A stretch of 64,000 bases of DNA, from NCBI RefSeq assembly GCF_021730615.1, contig NZ_JAJLMN010000001.1:5361501-5425500 (forward strand), given 5' to 3'. The position numbers and the translations under genes were made by a program. Shown here one piece after another: positions 9,293 to 18,800 of this stretch. The first letter of the stretch is position 1. Each line of letters starts with the position of its first letter. The notes below the pieces were generated by a model. It searched no databases, was not told the origin of the DNA, and saw only the letters and a program-made list of their open reading frames with translations. Source of the stretch: Lichenibacterium dinghuense (lineage in GTDB: Bacteria; Pseudomonadota; Alphaproteobacteria; Rhizobiales; Beijerinckiaceae).

Positions 9293-10002
9293 TGGTCGGC
9301 CAGGACGCGTCGCGCGCCATCGTGCTCTTCTCCGGCGGGCAGGACTCGACGACCTGCCTGGCCTGGGCGCTGGAGCGGTTCGCCCACGTCGAGACCCTGG
9401 GCTTCGACTACGGCCAGCGCCACCGCGTCGAGCTCGACGTGCGGGCGCCGATCCTGCGCCGGCTCGGCGCGGACTTCCACGCCTGGGCGGGCCGGCTCGG
9501 GCCGGACCACCTGCTCGACCTCGCCGTGCTGGGGCAGGTGAGCGACACGGCGCTGACGCGCGACGTCGAGATCCGCATGGGCGAGGACGGGCTGCCGACG
9601 AGCTTCGTGCCGGGCCGCAACCTCCTGTTTCTCACCTTCGCGGCGGCGCTGGCCTACCGGCGCGGCATCAAGCACATCGTGACCGGCGTCTGCGAGACGG
9701 ATTTCTCCGGCTATCCGGACTGCCGCGACGACACGATCAAGGCCATGCAGCTCGCGCTGAACCTCGGCATGGAGGCCCGCTTCGTGCTGCACACGCCGCT
9801 GATGTGGATCGACAAGGCCGCGACCTGGCGCATGGCGCGGGACCTCGGCGGAGCGCCGCTGGTCGATCTCGTCCGCGACGACACCCACACCTGCTACGGC
9901 GGGGACCGGACGCACCGGCACGATTGGGGCTACGGGTGCGGGGCATGCCCGGCCTGCGAGCTCAGGGCGAAGGGGTATCGGGAGTTCGCGGCGGCGCTGT
10001 GA
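9292..10002 (+). CDS. queC: 7-cyano-7-deazaguanine (preQ0) synthase
   Basis: 236 residues. An ATP-dependent enzyme that turns 7-carboxy-7-deazaguanine into the nitrile preQ0 using ammonia. The PP-loop SGGQDS is at residues 14-19. [21 protein letters not shown] and [15 protein letters not shown] are diagnostic blocks. The C-terminal zinc site is CYGG...[10 protein letters not shown]. It starts inside the queE stop codon, directly downstream of its substrate-producing enzyme. Confidence 0.95.
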   Translation: MVGQDASRAIVLFSGGQDSTTCLAWALERFAHVETLGFDYGQRHRVELDVRAPILRRLGADFHAWAGRLGPDHLLDLAVLGQVSDTALTRDVEIRMGEDGLPTSFVPGRNLLFLTFAAALAYRRGIKHIVTGVCETDFSGYPDCRDDTIKAMQLALNLGMEARFVLHTPLMWIDKAATWRMARDLGGAPLVDLVRDDTHTCYGGDRTHRHDWGYGCGACPACELRAKGYREFAAAL

Positions 10003-10139
10003 GGATGACGCCGCCTTCGCCGCCGCGCGCGCGGTGGCGGTCGGGCACACCGTCGACCAGCGCCTTCCGCTTCCCCGGTTGCCGCCGCTCGACGCCGCGC
10101 CTACAGCGTCGGACCACCACGGGCCGGGAGTTCCACGCG

Positions 10140-11141
10140 TTGCAGAAGCTGTTCACCGATCCGGCGCGCGCCGCGCGGGCGCTGGCCCACACGCTGGACG
10201 AGGTCGAGATCCCCGGCCTGCCCGCGCCGCAGCGCGGCAAGGTGCGCCAGTCCTACGACCTCGACGCCGGCCGCCGGCTGATGGTGACGACCGACCGCCT
10301 GTCCGCCTTCGACCTGAACCTCACGACGATCCCCTTCAAGGGGCAGGTGCTGACCGAGCTGTCCCATCACTGGTTCGAGCGCACGCGCGACATCTGCCCG
10401 AACCACCTGATCGCCGTGCCCGATCCCAACGTCACCGTGTGCCGCCGCCTCGCCATGCTGCCCGTCGAGGTCGTGGTGCGGGGCTATCTCGCGGGCTCGA
10501 CCAACACCTCGCTCCTGACGATGTACAAGGGCGGGGCGCGGCGCCTCTACGGCCACGGCTTCCCGGACGGGATGCGCGACAACCAGCGGCTCGACGCGCC
10601 CGTCATCACGCCCACCACCAAGGGCGACCATGGCGCCCACGACGAGCCGCTCGGGCCCGACGACGTGGCGCGGCTCGGCCTCGTCGACGCCGCCACCTGG
10701 GACCGCACGCGCGAGCACGCCCTGGCGCTCTTCGCCTTCGGCCAGGCGCGGGCGCGCGAGCGCGGCCTCATCCTGGTCGACACGAAATGCGAGTTCGGCG
10801 TGGACCCCGACGGCACGGTGGTGCTCGCCGACGAGGTCCACACGCCCGATTCGTCGCGCTACTGGGACGGCGCGACCTACGAGGCCCGGTTCGCGGCGGG
10901 CGAGCCTCCGGACGCCTTCGACAAGGACATGGTGCGCCGCTGGGTGCGGGCGCGCTGCGACCCCTATCGCGGCGACGTGCCGGCGATCCCGGACGAGGTG
11001 CGGGAGGAGACGGCCGACGTCTACTGCGACCTGTTCGAGCGCCTGACCGGCCGAGCCCTGGTGCCGCCGGCGGGCGAGGAGAGACCGGCCGAGCGCGTGG
11101 CGAGAGCCGCGGCGCGGTGGGTGGCGGACAATCCTCTGTAG
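10140..11141 (+). CDS. purC: Phosphoribosylaminoimidazole-succinocarboxamide synthase
   Basis: 333 residues. Ligates aspartate to CAIR to give SAICAR in purine synthesis. Signature blocks: GKVRQSYDL (nucleotide loop), TTDRLSAFD, VVRGYLAGS, LILVDTKCEFG and ADEVHTPDSSRYW. The length fits the longer form of the family found in alphaproteobacteria. I start at the TTG at 10140 (GGGAG at 10126-10130, 9 bases upstream). An in-frame ATG at 10005 would add about 45 low-complexity residues unlike the family. It follows queC but shares no pathway with it. Confidence 0.9.
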   Translation: MQKLFTDPARAARALAHTLDEVEIPGLPAPQRGKVRQSYDLDAGRRLMVTTDRLSAFDLNLTTIPFKGQVLTELSHHWFERTRDICPNHLIAVPDPNVTVCRRLAMLPVEVVVRGYLAGSTNTSLLTMYKGGARRLYGHGFPDGMRDNQRLDAPVITPTTKGDHGAHDEPLGPDDVARLGLVDAATWDRTREHALALFAFGQARARERGLILVDTKCEFGVDPDGTVVLADEVHTPDSSRYWDGATYEARFAAGEPPDAFDKDMVRRWVRARCDPYRGDVPAIPDEVREETADVYCDLFERLTGRALVPPAGEERPAERVARAAARWVADNPL

Positions 11142-11159
11142 GCCGACTCCCGAGCGACG

Positions 11160-12704
11160 TCAGACCTCGACGACCTCGTACCGCTTCACCCCGACCGCCG
11201 TCGCCAGCGCGGCCAGCCGCTCGGCCACAACCTCGCTGTCCGGCACGCGGGCGAGGCGGCCGACCTCCAGCGTCACGCGATCGGTGCCGACCGTCAGCCT
11301 CGACCCCTCCAGCACCTCCGGCACGCCGGCCGACAGGCGGTAGGCCAGCGTGAGCGCGCGGCCGAGGATGAGGGCGCGGCGGCGGGTGGCGCGCGACAGG
11401 AGGTCGACGGCCGGCAGCAGCGCCGGGTCGTCCGCCTTGCCGTTGTAGCGGGCGTGGATCGCGGCGGCCACGAAGGCCCGCTCGGGGTGCTCGATGCCGA
11501 TGAAGGGGAACTGGAGCAGGCGGCGGAACATCTCGGCGGCGCGGAGGTCCGGGTGGTCGCGCCAGCCCATGTCGGACACCGCGCAGGCGGCGACGCGCAG
11601 CCGCGTCTCGGCCGCGCTCTCGCCGGGGAACAGCGCCGCCGTCCAGGGCACCAGTGCCGCGGCGAAGCGGGGAACGCGGGCCGCCGGCAGGCCGATCAGC
11701 GCCGCGCCCTCCACCAGGGGATCGCGGTAGCGCTCGGCCTCGGGCAGCTGCGCGTAGAGCCAGCCCTCGCGAAGGCCGAGCGAGGAGAAAACCACCTTCT
11801 CGGGGGCGAGGCGCTTCAGCGTGCGGTCGAGCACCAGCGCCGCCGCCGGCAGGGTGCGGGCGCGCCGCGCCGGTACGCCGGGCGCGGCCGTGCCGGGCCG
11901 GGCGGGGCGCCACAGCGACTTCGCGAAGGCGCGGATCGCGGCCGTGTCGACCGTGTAGCCGTGCACCACCGGGACCGGCGCGCCGACGGACGCCATGTGG
12001 GCCTTGGCGATGGCGCGCCAGCCGCCGCCCACGGGGTAGAAGACCGGCCGGGTCAGCGCGGGCGGCAGCCCCTCGGCCAGCAGGGCGTCGACGGCGCGCT
12101 TGGCCGCCTCCGGGCCCTTCTCCAGCAGCGCTTCGACCGGCAGGGCGCCGAGCGGCAGGCTGACCCAGCGCTCGCCGACGCGGTCGTCGAGCGCTTCCGC
12201 GACCTCCAGGCTGCCGCCGCCCATGTCGCCGACGAGGCCCACGGGGCGGAAGAAGCCCGAGATCACGCCGAGCGCCGCGTGGCGCGCCTCCTCGGCGCCG
12301 GACAGGATGCGGATCGCGAGGCCGCTCTCGGCCGTGATGGCGCGCTGGAGGTCCGGGCCGTTGGTGGCGCGGCGCATCGCCTCGGTCGCGGTCGCGTCGA
12401 GCCGCGTCACCCCCATCGCGTCCGCGATGGCGCGGAAGCGCCGCACCGCTTCCACGGTGCGGCGGAAGTTGTCCGGGTGGATGGCGCCGGTCAGCGCTAG
12501 GCCCTCGCCGAGCCGGCACAGGCTCTTCTCGTTGAAGCGCGGCAGCGGCGCCCGGCCCAGGCGCTCGTAGACGACGAGCCGCACCGAGTTCGAGCCGATG
12601 TCGACGATGCCGTAAGGTCCGTCGCCGGGCGCCAGCGCGCGGGCGGCGTCGAGGTCGAGCGGGCGGAGCGCGCCCGCGTCTCGTGGAATGGCGGGCTGGT
12701 CCAA
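11160..12704 (-). CDS. ppx: Exopolyphosphatase, Ppx/GppA family
   Basis: 514 residues. Hydrolyses terminal phosphates of polyphosphate and/or pppGpp. The actin-like fold is marked by GIVDIGSNSVRLVVYE (about 39-54), the catalytic-region block ATATEAMRRA, the phosphate loop GDMGGGSLE, and a C-terminal HD-like helical region with ALILGRALTLAYRLS. The TTG at 12704 is preceded by GGGGGAG at 6 bases, better than any ATG. It is convergent with purC and divergent from an SDR gene. No ppk is in the window. Confidence 0.88.
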   Translation of the reverse strand: MDQPAIPRDAGALRPLDLDAARALAPGDGPYGIVDIGSNSVRLVVYERLGRAPLPRFNEKSLCRLGEGLALTGAIHPDNFRRTVEAVRRFRAIADAMGVTRLDATATEAMRRATNGPDLQRAITAESGLAIRILSGAEEARHAALGVISGFFRPVGLVGDMGGGSLEVAEALDDRVGERWVSLPLGALPVEALLEKGPEAAKRAVDALLAEGLPPALTRPVFYPVGGGWRAIAKAHMASVGAPVPVVHGYTVDTAAIRAFAKSLWRPARPGTAAPGVPARRARTLPAAALVLDRTLKRLAPEKVVFSSLGLREGWLYAQLPEAERYRDPLVEGAALIGLPAARVPRFAAALVPWTAALFPGESAAETRLRVAACAVSDMGWRDHPDLRAAEMFRRLLQFPFIGIEHPERAFVAAAIHARYNGKADDPALLPAVDLLSRATRRRALILGRALTLAYRLSAGVPEVLEGSRLTVGTDRVTLEVGRLARVPDSEVVAERLAALATAVGVKRYEVVEV

Positions 12705-12827
12705 GCGTGTCTCCCCCGGCGTCGCGTCCCGAACGGAATGCGCGTCCAGCGCCGGAGGTCCCGGATGCGACCCGCGACGGCCGGCGCGCGTTGGCGGCCA
12801 GCATCGCACGGTGGAAGGGATCGGACC

Positions 12828-13811
12828 ATGGCACGGCGCATCGAGAACACGACCGTCGTGGTCGCCGGGGCGTCGAGCGGCATCGGCCGCGCCACCGCGC
12901 TGCTGTTCGCCGAGCAGGGGACCAACGTCGTCGTGGCGGCGCGGCGCGTTGCGTTGGTCGACGCGCTCGCCCGCGAATGCGAGGCCGCCGGCGGGCGCGC
13001 CCTCGCGGTGCCGACCGACGTCACCGACGCGGCTGCGGTGCGGCGGCTGGCCGAGGCCGCGGTGGCGCGCTTCGGCACCGTCGACACCTGGGTCAACGTC
13101 GCCGGCACGGGCGTCTTCGGGCCCTTCGAGGAGGCTGAGGCCGAGCTCCACGCCAAGACGGTCGAGGTCAACCTCATCGGCGCCATGAACGGCGCCGCGG
13201 CGGCGCTGCCCATCTTCAAGCGGCGCGGGAGCGGCGTGCTGATCTCGACCGTGTCGATGGGCGGGTGGTCGCCCGTGCCCTTCGCGGCCGCCTACACGGC
13301 GAGCAAGTTCGGGCTGCGCGGCTTCAACGCGAGCCTGCGCCAGCAGTTCGACGCGCGGGAGGACATCCACGTCTGCGGCGTGTTCCCGGCCATGGTGGAC
13401 ACGCCCGGCCTCGAGCACGTCGCCAACGCGTCCGGCCGGCACATCGACCCCGGCCCCTTCCTGTACACGGCGGGCGACGTCGCCTCGGCCATCCTGGGGC
13501 TGGCGCGCCACCCGCGCGGCGAGGTCGCCGTGGGCTGGCCGGCCCGCGCCGGGCAGGCCGCCTACGCGCTCTCGCCCCGCCTGACCGAGCTCCTCACCGG
13601 TGCGGCCTTCCGCTGGCTGCTGCGCCGCGCCGGCCCCGCGCCGAAGACCGAGGGCGCGCTCCGCGCGCCGATCGCGGCCGGCACCACGGCGAGCGGCGGC
13701 GCGCTGGCGCGCAAGGGCCTGCCCTCGGCCGGGCCGATCAGCCTCGGCCTCGCGGTCGGGGGTGTGCTGGCGCTGGCCGGCGCCGTGCTGGCGGCGGAGC
13801 GGCGGCGCTGA
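12828..13811 (+). CDS. SDR-family oxidoreductase with C-terminal membrane anchor
   Basis: 327 residues. A Rossmann fold with VAGASSGIGRA for NAD(P) binding, NVAGTG, the catalytic serine in ISTVSMGGW and the YxxxK pair in AAYTASKFG. After the normal SDR domain (about 250 residues) comes a linker and a hydrophobic helix (about 305-322, ISLGLAVGGVLALAGAVLA) ending in RRR, so the enzyme is probably tethered to the inner membrane. The substrate cannot be named. ATG 12828 is chosen because conservation starts there (MARRIENTTVVVAG). Confidence 0.85.
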   Translation: MARRIENTTVVVAGASSGIGRATALLFAEQGTNVVVAARRVALVDALARECEAAGGRALAVPTDVTDAAAVRRLAEAAVARFGTVDTWVNVAGTGVFGPFEEAEAELHAKTVEVNLIGAMNGAAAALPIFKRRGSGVLISTVSMGGWSPVPFAAAYTASKFGLRGFNASLRQQFDAREDIHVCGVFPAMVDTPGLEHVANASGRHIDPGPFLYTAGDVASAILGLARHPRGEVAVGWPARAGQAAYALSPRLTELLTGAAFRWLLRRAGPAPKTEGALRAPIAAGTTASGGALARKGLPSAGPISLGLAVGGVLALAGAVLAAERRR

Positions 13812-13867
13812 CCGGCAACCCGCCCCCGCGTCGCGCGTTCGCCACGACCTCAACCCGGAGACGACCG

Positions 13868-14479
13868 ATGCAGCGTTCCGCACTCCTCCTCGCCGCGGCG
13901 CTGGCCGCCGCGCCGGCTGCCGCCCTGGCGCAGGGCACGGCCTTCCTGAGCACGGAAGGGCCCGGCCTGTGGCGCGCCTCGAAGCTCGCCGGGGTCGACG
14001 TTCTCGGGCCTGACGGCAGAAAGGTGGGCGACTTGTCGGACGTGCTGCTCGACCACGACGGCCGCGCCGCCGCGGTGGTGATCGGCGTCGGCGGGTTCCT
14101 CGGCCTCGGCCAGAAGGACGTGGCGGTGCCCTTCGCGTCGGTCCACTTCACGCAGGACCCCCGGCCCGGCGCGCCGGGCGTCGGCGCGCCCGACAGCGCG
14201 AACGGCATGCCCACCGAGCCCGGCATGCCGGCCGGTTCGGCCGTGCCGGTCGAGACTCCGGCGGCGCAGAGCACGCCGCCCGCGGCGGCGCTGGGCGGCC
14301 CCGTCGGCACCACGACGGGCGTGCCGGGCGGGCGGGCGACCGGCCTCGCCGGGATGCCCGTGCTCCCGCCCGGGGCGACCGCCTCCCCCGCGCGCTCGAC
14401 GACCCGTCCCGACCACGCCACCGTCGACCTCACGGCGGAGCAGCTCAAGGCGGCGCCGGCCTTCTCCTTCGCGCGTTGA
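13868..14479 (+). CDS. Secreted PRC-barrel domain protein
   Basis: 203 residues with a signal peptide (LLLAAALAAAPAAALAQ) and a PRC-barrel (about 38-95: KLAGVDVLGPDGRKVGDLSD, VVIGVGGFLGLGQKDVAVPF). A long Pro/Gly/Ala/Thr-rich low-complexity segment (about 100-180) and a final motif VDLTAEQLKAAPAF follow, as seen in PRC-barrel stress or envelope proteins of Hyphomicrobiales. No enzymatic role is expected. It starts 56 bases after the SDR gene on the same strand. Confidence 0.8.
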   Translation: MQRSALLLAAALAAAPAAALAQGTAFLSTEGPGLWRASKLAGVDVLGPDGRKVGDLSDVLLDHDGRAAAVVIGVGGFLGLGQKDVAVPFASVHFTQDPRPGAPGVGAPDSANGMPTEPGMPAGSAVPVETPAAQSTPPAAALGGPVGTTTGVPGGRATGLAGMPVLPPGATASPARSTTRPDHATVDLTAEQLKAAPAFSFAR

Positions 14480-14514
14480 CGCGGCACCGCGGAACCGGCG
14501 GACCGGGTGATGCT

Positions 14515-14543
14515 GCCGAGGGTCGGAGCTCCTGACCCTCGGC
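14515..14543 (+). terminator. Hairpin after the PRC-barrel gene
   Basis: A perfect 10-bp stem GCCGAGGGTC / GACCCTCGGC encloses a 9-base loop, 36 bases after the stop codon. There is no U-tract, so termination is plausible but unproven. Confidence 0.45.
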
Positions 14544-14711
14544 CAGCGAGGATGCGCTCTTCCGCGCCCGGGTTCCCCCGCCGAAGCGAAGCGCGTTCAA
14601 CCTGTTCGCGCGCGTCCATTGACGCTCGCGCGCGCCGCCCGATGTGTGCGAGCGACCGGCCGGGACATCCCGGTCCGTGCGGCGAGGTCGCCGCGGCAGG
14701 AGACACGAACG

Positions 14712-15098
14712 ATGCGCTTGATCCTCGCGGCCCTGGCCGCTTCCGTCGCGGCGGCGTCGCCCGCCGCGGCGCAATACTGCGATTGCGGATACCCCGGCAG
14801 CTTCACGGAGGCCGGCCCGGCCTACGTCGTGGTGCCCCGCACCACCTACGTGCCGCACACCGCCTATGCTCCACGCACCGTGCTGGTGCCCCGCACCCGC
14901 CTCGTGCCGCGCACCGTCGAGGTCCCGCACACGGTCTATTCGGCCACCACGCGCTACAGCACCTACCCGGCCTACGCGGGCGGCTACCCCCGCCACTACC
15001 ATTACGGCGCCACCTACGTGCCGCCGGGCGCCGCCTACGGCTGCTCGCTCGGCGCGGTGGGCTGCGATTCGAGCTACGTCGGGCCGATCGGCTACTGA
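14712..15098 (+). CDS. Small secreted protein with tandem VPRT-type repeats
   Basis: 128 residues: a signal peptide (LILAALAASVAAASPAAAQ), then a mature region rich in Tyr, Pro, Thr and Arg/His. Residues about 45-80 carry consecutive seven-residue-spaced units of the form [VA]P[RH]Txxx (VPRTTY, VPHTAY, APRTVL, VPRTRL, VPRTVE, VPHTVY). Cysteines occur as a CDC near the new N-terminus and a GC...GC pair near the end. No known domain is recognised; a surface or cell-wall role is a guess. ATG 14712 is preferred because the signal peptide begins there. Confidence 0.7.
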   Translation: MRLILAALAASVAAASPAAAQYCDCGYPGSFTEAGPAYVVVPRTTYVPHTAYAPRTVLVPRTRLVPRTVEVPHTVYSATTRYSTYPAYAGGYPRHYHYGATYVPPGAAYGCSLGAVGCDSSYVGPIGY

Positions 15099-15107
15099 CG
15101 GACGCCC

Positions 15108-15728
15108 TCAGCGGGACGCCGCGGTGGCGAGGCCCGACGCGATCAACGCGCCGCCGCCCGCCCGCCGCGTCCACACCGCCGCGCGGGGCATGCGCAGCAG
15201 GCGCGCCGCGCGGACCGCCCCGAGCGCGTAGAGCGTATCGGTGCAGGCGACGATCCCGCAGAAGGTGGCGATCAGCGCGGCCGCCTGCGGCGCGAAGGGC
15301 GCGCCGGCGCTGACGAACTGCGGCGCGAAGGCGACGAAGAACACGATGGTCTTGGGGTGGAACGTGCCGACCAGCACGTTGCCGAGGAAGGCCGCCCGCG
15401 CCCCCACGGGCGGCGGAGGCGGCGCCCCTGCCTCCGGCGCGCGCCGGCTCCGCATCAGGGCGAGGACGCCGAGCCCGACGAGGTAGAGCGCGCCAGCCCA
15501 TTTCACGAGCGCGAAGGCCAGCGCGGACGCAGCCAGCACCGCGCCGACGCCGAGCAGCGACAGCGTCATCGCCACGGCGTTGCCGACCGCGATCCCCGCC
15601 ACGGACGCCAGCGCCACGCGCCGGCCCCCGCCGACCGCGTATCCGACGATGGACAGGACGCCCGGGCCGGGGATGACGCCGAGCAGGAAGGACGCGAGCG
15701 CGAAGGCGATCCAGGCGTGGAGGGTCAT
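15108..15728 (-). CDS. LysE/RhtB-family amino-acid exporter
   Basis: 206 residues with six predicted membrane helices. The family hallmark near the N-terminus is present (LGVIPGPGVLSIVGYAVGGG), as are GNVLVGTFHPKTIVFFVAF in the middle and an Arg-rich C-terminal loop. The family exports amino acids or related metabolites by proton antiport; the substrate is unknown. The start is set at MTLHAWIAFALAS, 16 codons inside the longest frame. It ends 9 bases from the converging repeat-protein gene. Confidence 0.85.
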   Translation of the reverse strand: MTLHAWIAFALASFLLGVIPGPGVLSIVGYAVGGGRRVALASVAGIAVGNAVAMTLSLLGVGAVLAASALAFALVKWAGALYLVGLGVLALMRSRRAPEAGAPPPPPVGARAAFLGNVLVGTFHPKTIVFFVAFAPQFVSAGAPFAPQAAALIATFCGIVACTDTLYALGAVRAARLLRMPRAAVWTRRAGGGALIASGLATAASR

Positions 15729-15818
15729 GGTCCGGGCTCCGGCGCGCGACCCCTCGCGCGCCGGTCGAGCCAGCACCCGCCCCCGCGGCGCGTCAAGCCC
15801 GGCGACGGGCGCTCGTCC

Positions 15819-18800
15819 CTAGACCGCCTCCTCGACCTCCTCCGCGGCCTCCCGCAACTCGCCCTTCACCCACAGCCGCCTGATCCGGAGATCGCCCCGC
15901 GGCCGGTGGAGGTCGTCCGGCACGTGGATGTGGCCGTTCTCCATGCGCAGGCCGAGGATCGCGTAGGCGGCGGACAGCATCCGCGCGGCCGAGCCCGTGT
16001 ACCAGCTCCAGCCGCCGCGGCCGCCGTAGCTTTCCCCGTCGTAGACGTCGGCCGGCTGCTGGTGGGGCGCGAGGCCGTAGATGCCGAGCTGGTCGCCCTC
16101 CGTCTTGCCGAGCGGGGAGATCGCGCGCCAGCACTGCACCGCCCGCGCCATGGCGGCGTCGGCGCCCGCGCCGTCGCCGTCCTCGCGCGCCCTGTCGGCG
16201 ATCGCCACCCAGGCGTCCACGGCCCATGAGGCGCCGTGCGAATACTGGCCGCCGTTCTCGCGCACGCCGGGCGGGTAGTCGGCGATGCGGCCGGGGTAGG
16301 GCTCCGAGCCCTCGTCGAAGGGCGGGGTGACGAGCAGGATGCGCTCCGGCTTCTCCAGCGCGCCGAGCCCGTGCTCCAGCGTCTGCCGTCCCCTGCCGAG
16401 CGGCGCGGCGCCGCTCAGCACCGGCCAGGCCGCCGCCATGATCGACGGGGGGTCGAGCGGGCGGCCGTCGTCGACGAAGTCGAAGACGTAGTGATCGCCC
16501 GTCCACACGCCGTCGATGGCCGCGGCGAGGCGCTCGGCCTCGGCGCGGTAGAGGTCGCCGGCGGCGCGGCCCTCGCGATGGTCGGCCACCGCCGCGAAGC
16601 GGCGCACGATGTCGAAGAAGAAGCAGGCGAGCCAGGTGCCCTCGCCGCGGCCGGCGGGACCGGCGGCGTCGATGCCGTCGTTCCAGTCGCCCGTGCCGAT
16701 GAGCGGCAGGCCATGCGCGCCCATGCGGTCCATCGTGTAGCGGATGGCGCGGCGGCAATGGTCGTAGACGTCGCCGGTCTCGCGCGAGGGGCGCGGGGCG
16801 AGCAAGAGGTCCATGGCGCCGTCCGGCACCGCGTCGCCGACGAGGTAGGGCTGGCGCTCGTCGAGCACCGACCAGTCGCCCGTCGCCTCCACGTAGCGCG
16901 TCAGCACGTAGGGGAGCCACAGGTGCGGGTCGGAGGCGCGGGTGCGCTGGCCGAGCCCGACGCGCCCGTCGCTGGCCAAGTGCCACCACTTGAACACGTC
17001 GCCTTCGGGGAACTGCACGCCCGAATGGATGACGATCTGACGACGCGTCAGCGACGGGTCGGAGAACAGGAACGGCAGCACGTCCTGGAGCTGGTCGCGG
17101 AACCCGAAGGCGCCGCCGCGCTGGTTCGGGCCCGTGCGGCCCCACAGGCGCGAGGCGAGGCTCTGGTAGGGGAGCCAGTGGTTCACGAGCCGGTCGAAGG
17201 CGGGGTCGTCCGTCTCGACGCGGATCGCGCCGATGCGCTCGGCCCACCAGGCTTCCGTGGCCTTCAGCGCCGCGCGCGCCGCCGCGGGGTCGCGCAGGTG
17301 CGAGGCGGCGGTGAGCGCTTCGCGCTTCGTCGCGAGCTGGCCGAGCACCACCGACACGTCGACGGCGCCCCCGGCCGGCACCGTCACCTCGCCCGAGAAG
17401 GCGGCGACGCGGCGCCCGTCGTCCGCCCGGTCCGAGTCGGGCCAGCCGGTCTCGACCATCACGGCCGAGGCGAGGTCGCGGCCCGGCGAGCCGACGAAGC
17501 GGCTGCGCACCGTTTCCGTCATGGCGGCGGTGAGCGAGGTCGCCGCGAAGGCCCAGCCCGACTGGAAGTCGTTGCGCGGGTTCTCGAACAGCAGCGCTTC
17601 CGTGCCCTCGTCGCGCAGCGCGTCGAGCAGGCCGAGGCTGTCGCCCGGCGCCTGGTCGAGCGCGATCTCCATGTAGGGCACCACGCGGAAGCGCTTCGGC
17701 GCGGGGCCGTGGTTGCGGATGGTGAGCAGCCGCACGTCGACCGGCGCGTCCGAGAAGACGAACACCGTCATCGACAGTTCGAGGTCGCCGCGGCGGTTGG
17801 TGAAGGTGGCGGCGCCGAGCCGGTATTCCACCGCGTGGACGGCGTCCCCCCGCCGGAACGGCACGAAGCCGGCGGCGTCGGCTTCGCCGGTGGCGAGGTC
17901 CACGACCGCGATGAACTGGCCGGGCAGGGTCGTGGCGCCGGACTCGAGGCGGAACGGCGTGATGGCGTTCTGCCGCTCGTTGCCGCGGAAGCTGTGCACC
18001 TCGCCCTCGTTGGACACGACCGTGCCGAAGCCGATCGGGTTCGCCATCACGTGGGCCCACGGCCGCGGGGTGGAGGGCGTGAGCAGGAGGTGGGTGTCGT
18101 CGGCCCAGTCGAAGGGCCAGGTCGAGGCCGGCAGGGCGGGCCCCGGATGGATGAGGCGCTTCCTGCGCAGCAGCGCCCGGAACGCGCTCTCGTCCGGCGC
18201 GCCGCGGCCGGCCTCGGCCGCGATGACCCGCGCGGCCTCCCACTCGTCGACGGCACGGCCGGTGAGCAGCGTGACCTCGGCGCGCGCCTTCGGGGCGAGC
18301 TCGACCCGCACGGTCAGAGCCGCCGCGGGGTCGAAGGTGTAGAGCGAGCCCTCGTCGTCCGGCGCGCGGCGCCCGTCCGGCGTCAGGCCGCGCGGCGCGC
18401 GGTAGCCGCCCGGCCCGAGGAAGCGCGTGCGCGAATCCTCGTAGGCCACGAGGCGAGCGCCGTCGCCGAGGAGCGCCGCGTGGAACACGGTCTCGTGCGA
18501 CATGCGGTGCGTCGCCGGGTCCCGCAGCAGGCGGTTGCGCGCCAGAACGGCGCCGAGCTCGCGCACGAACCACGACTCGACGTGGAGCGCGTTGAAGTCC
18601 GGGTCGCGCAGGTAGGCGCCGAGCTCGTGGACGGCGAGCTCGCGGTAGCTGGTCAGTTCGATCGTGCGGGGCCGGTCTCCCGCGTTGGTGAGGACGACAC
18701 GGGTGTATTCCAGCGGCCGCCCTTCGGCGTGGACGATGCGGGCCTCGGCGCAGATGCCGTCCACCGTGTTGCGCATGACGATGCTGGCGGGGTCGGGCTG

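Noticed and set aside
10005-10139. N-terminal extension of purC from an ATG at 10005
   Set aside because: The extra residues are unlike the family and the TTG at 10140 has a better-placed GGGAG.
11160-13883. A 907-codon open frame covering ppx and continuing antisense to the SDR gene
   Set aside because: Only the part up to 12704 is family-like (Ppx/GppA); the rest is the antisense shadow of a GC-rich SDR gene with a good start and conserved motifs.
14840-14960. Short regular repeats suggesting a CRISPR-like array
   Set aside because: They are the coding repeats of the VPRT protein; there are no spacers or palindromic units of constant length.
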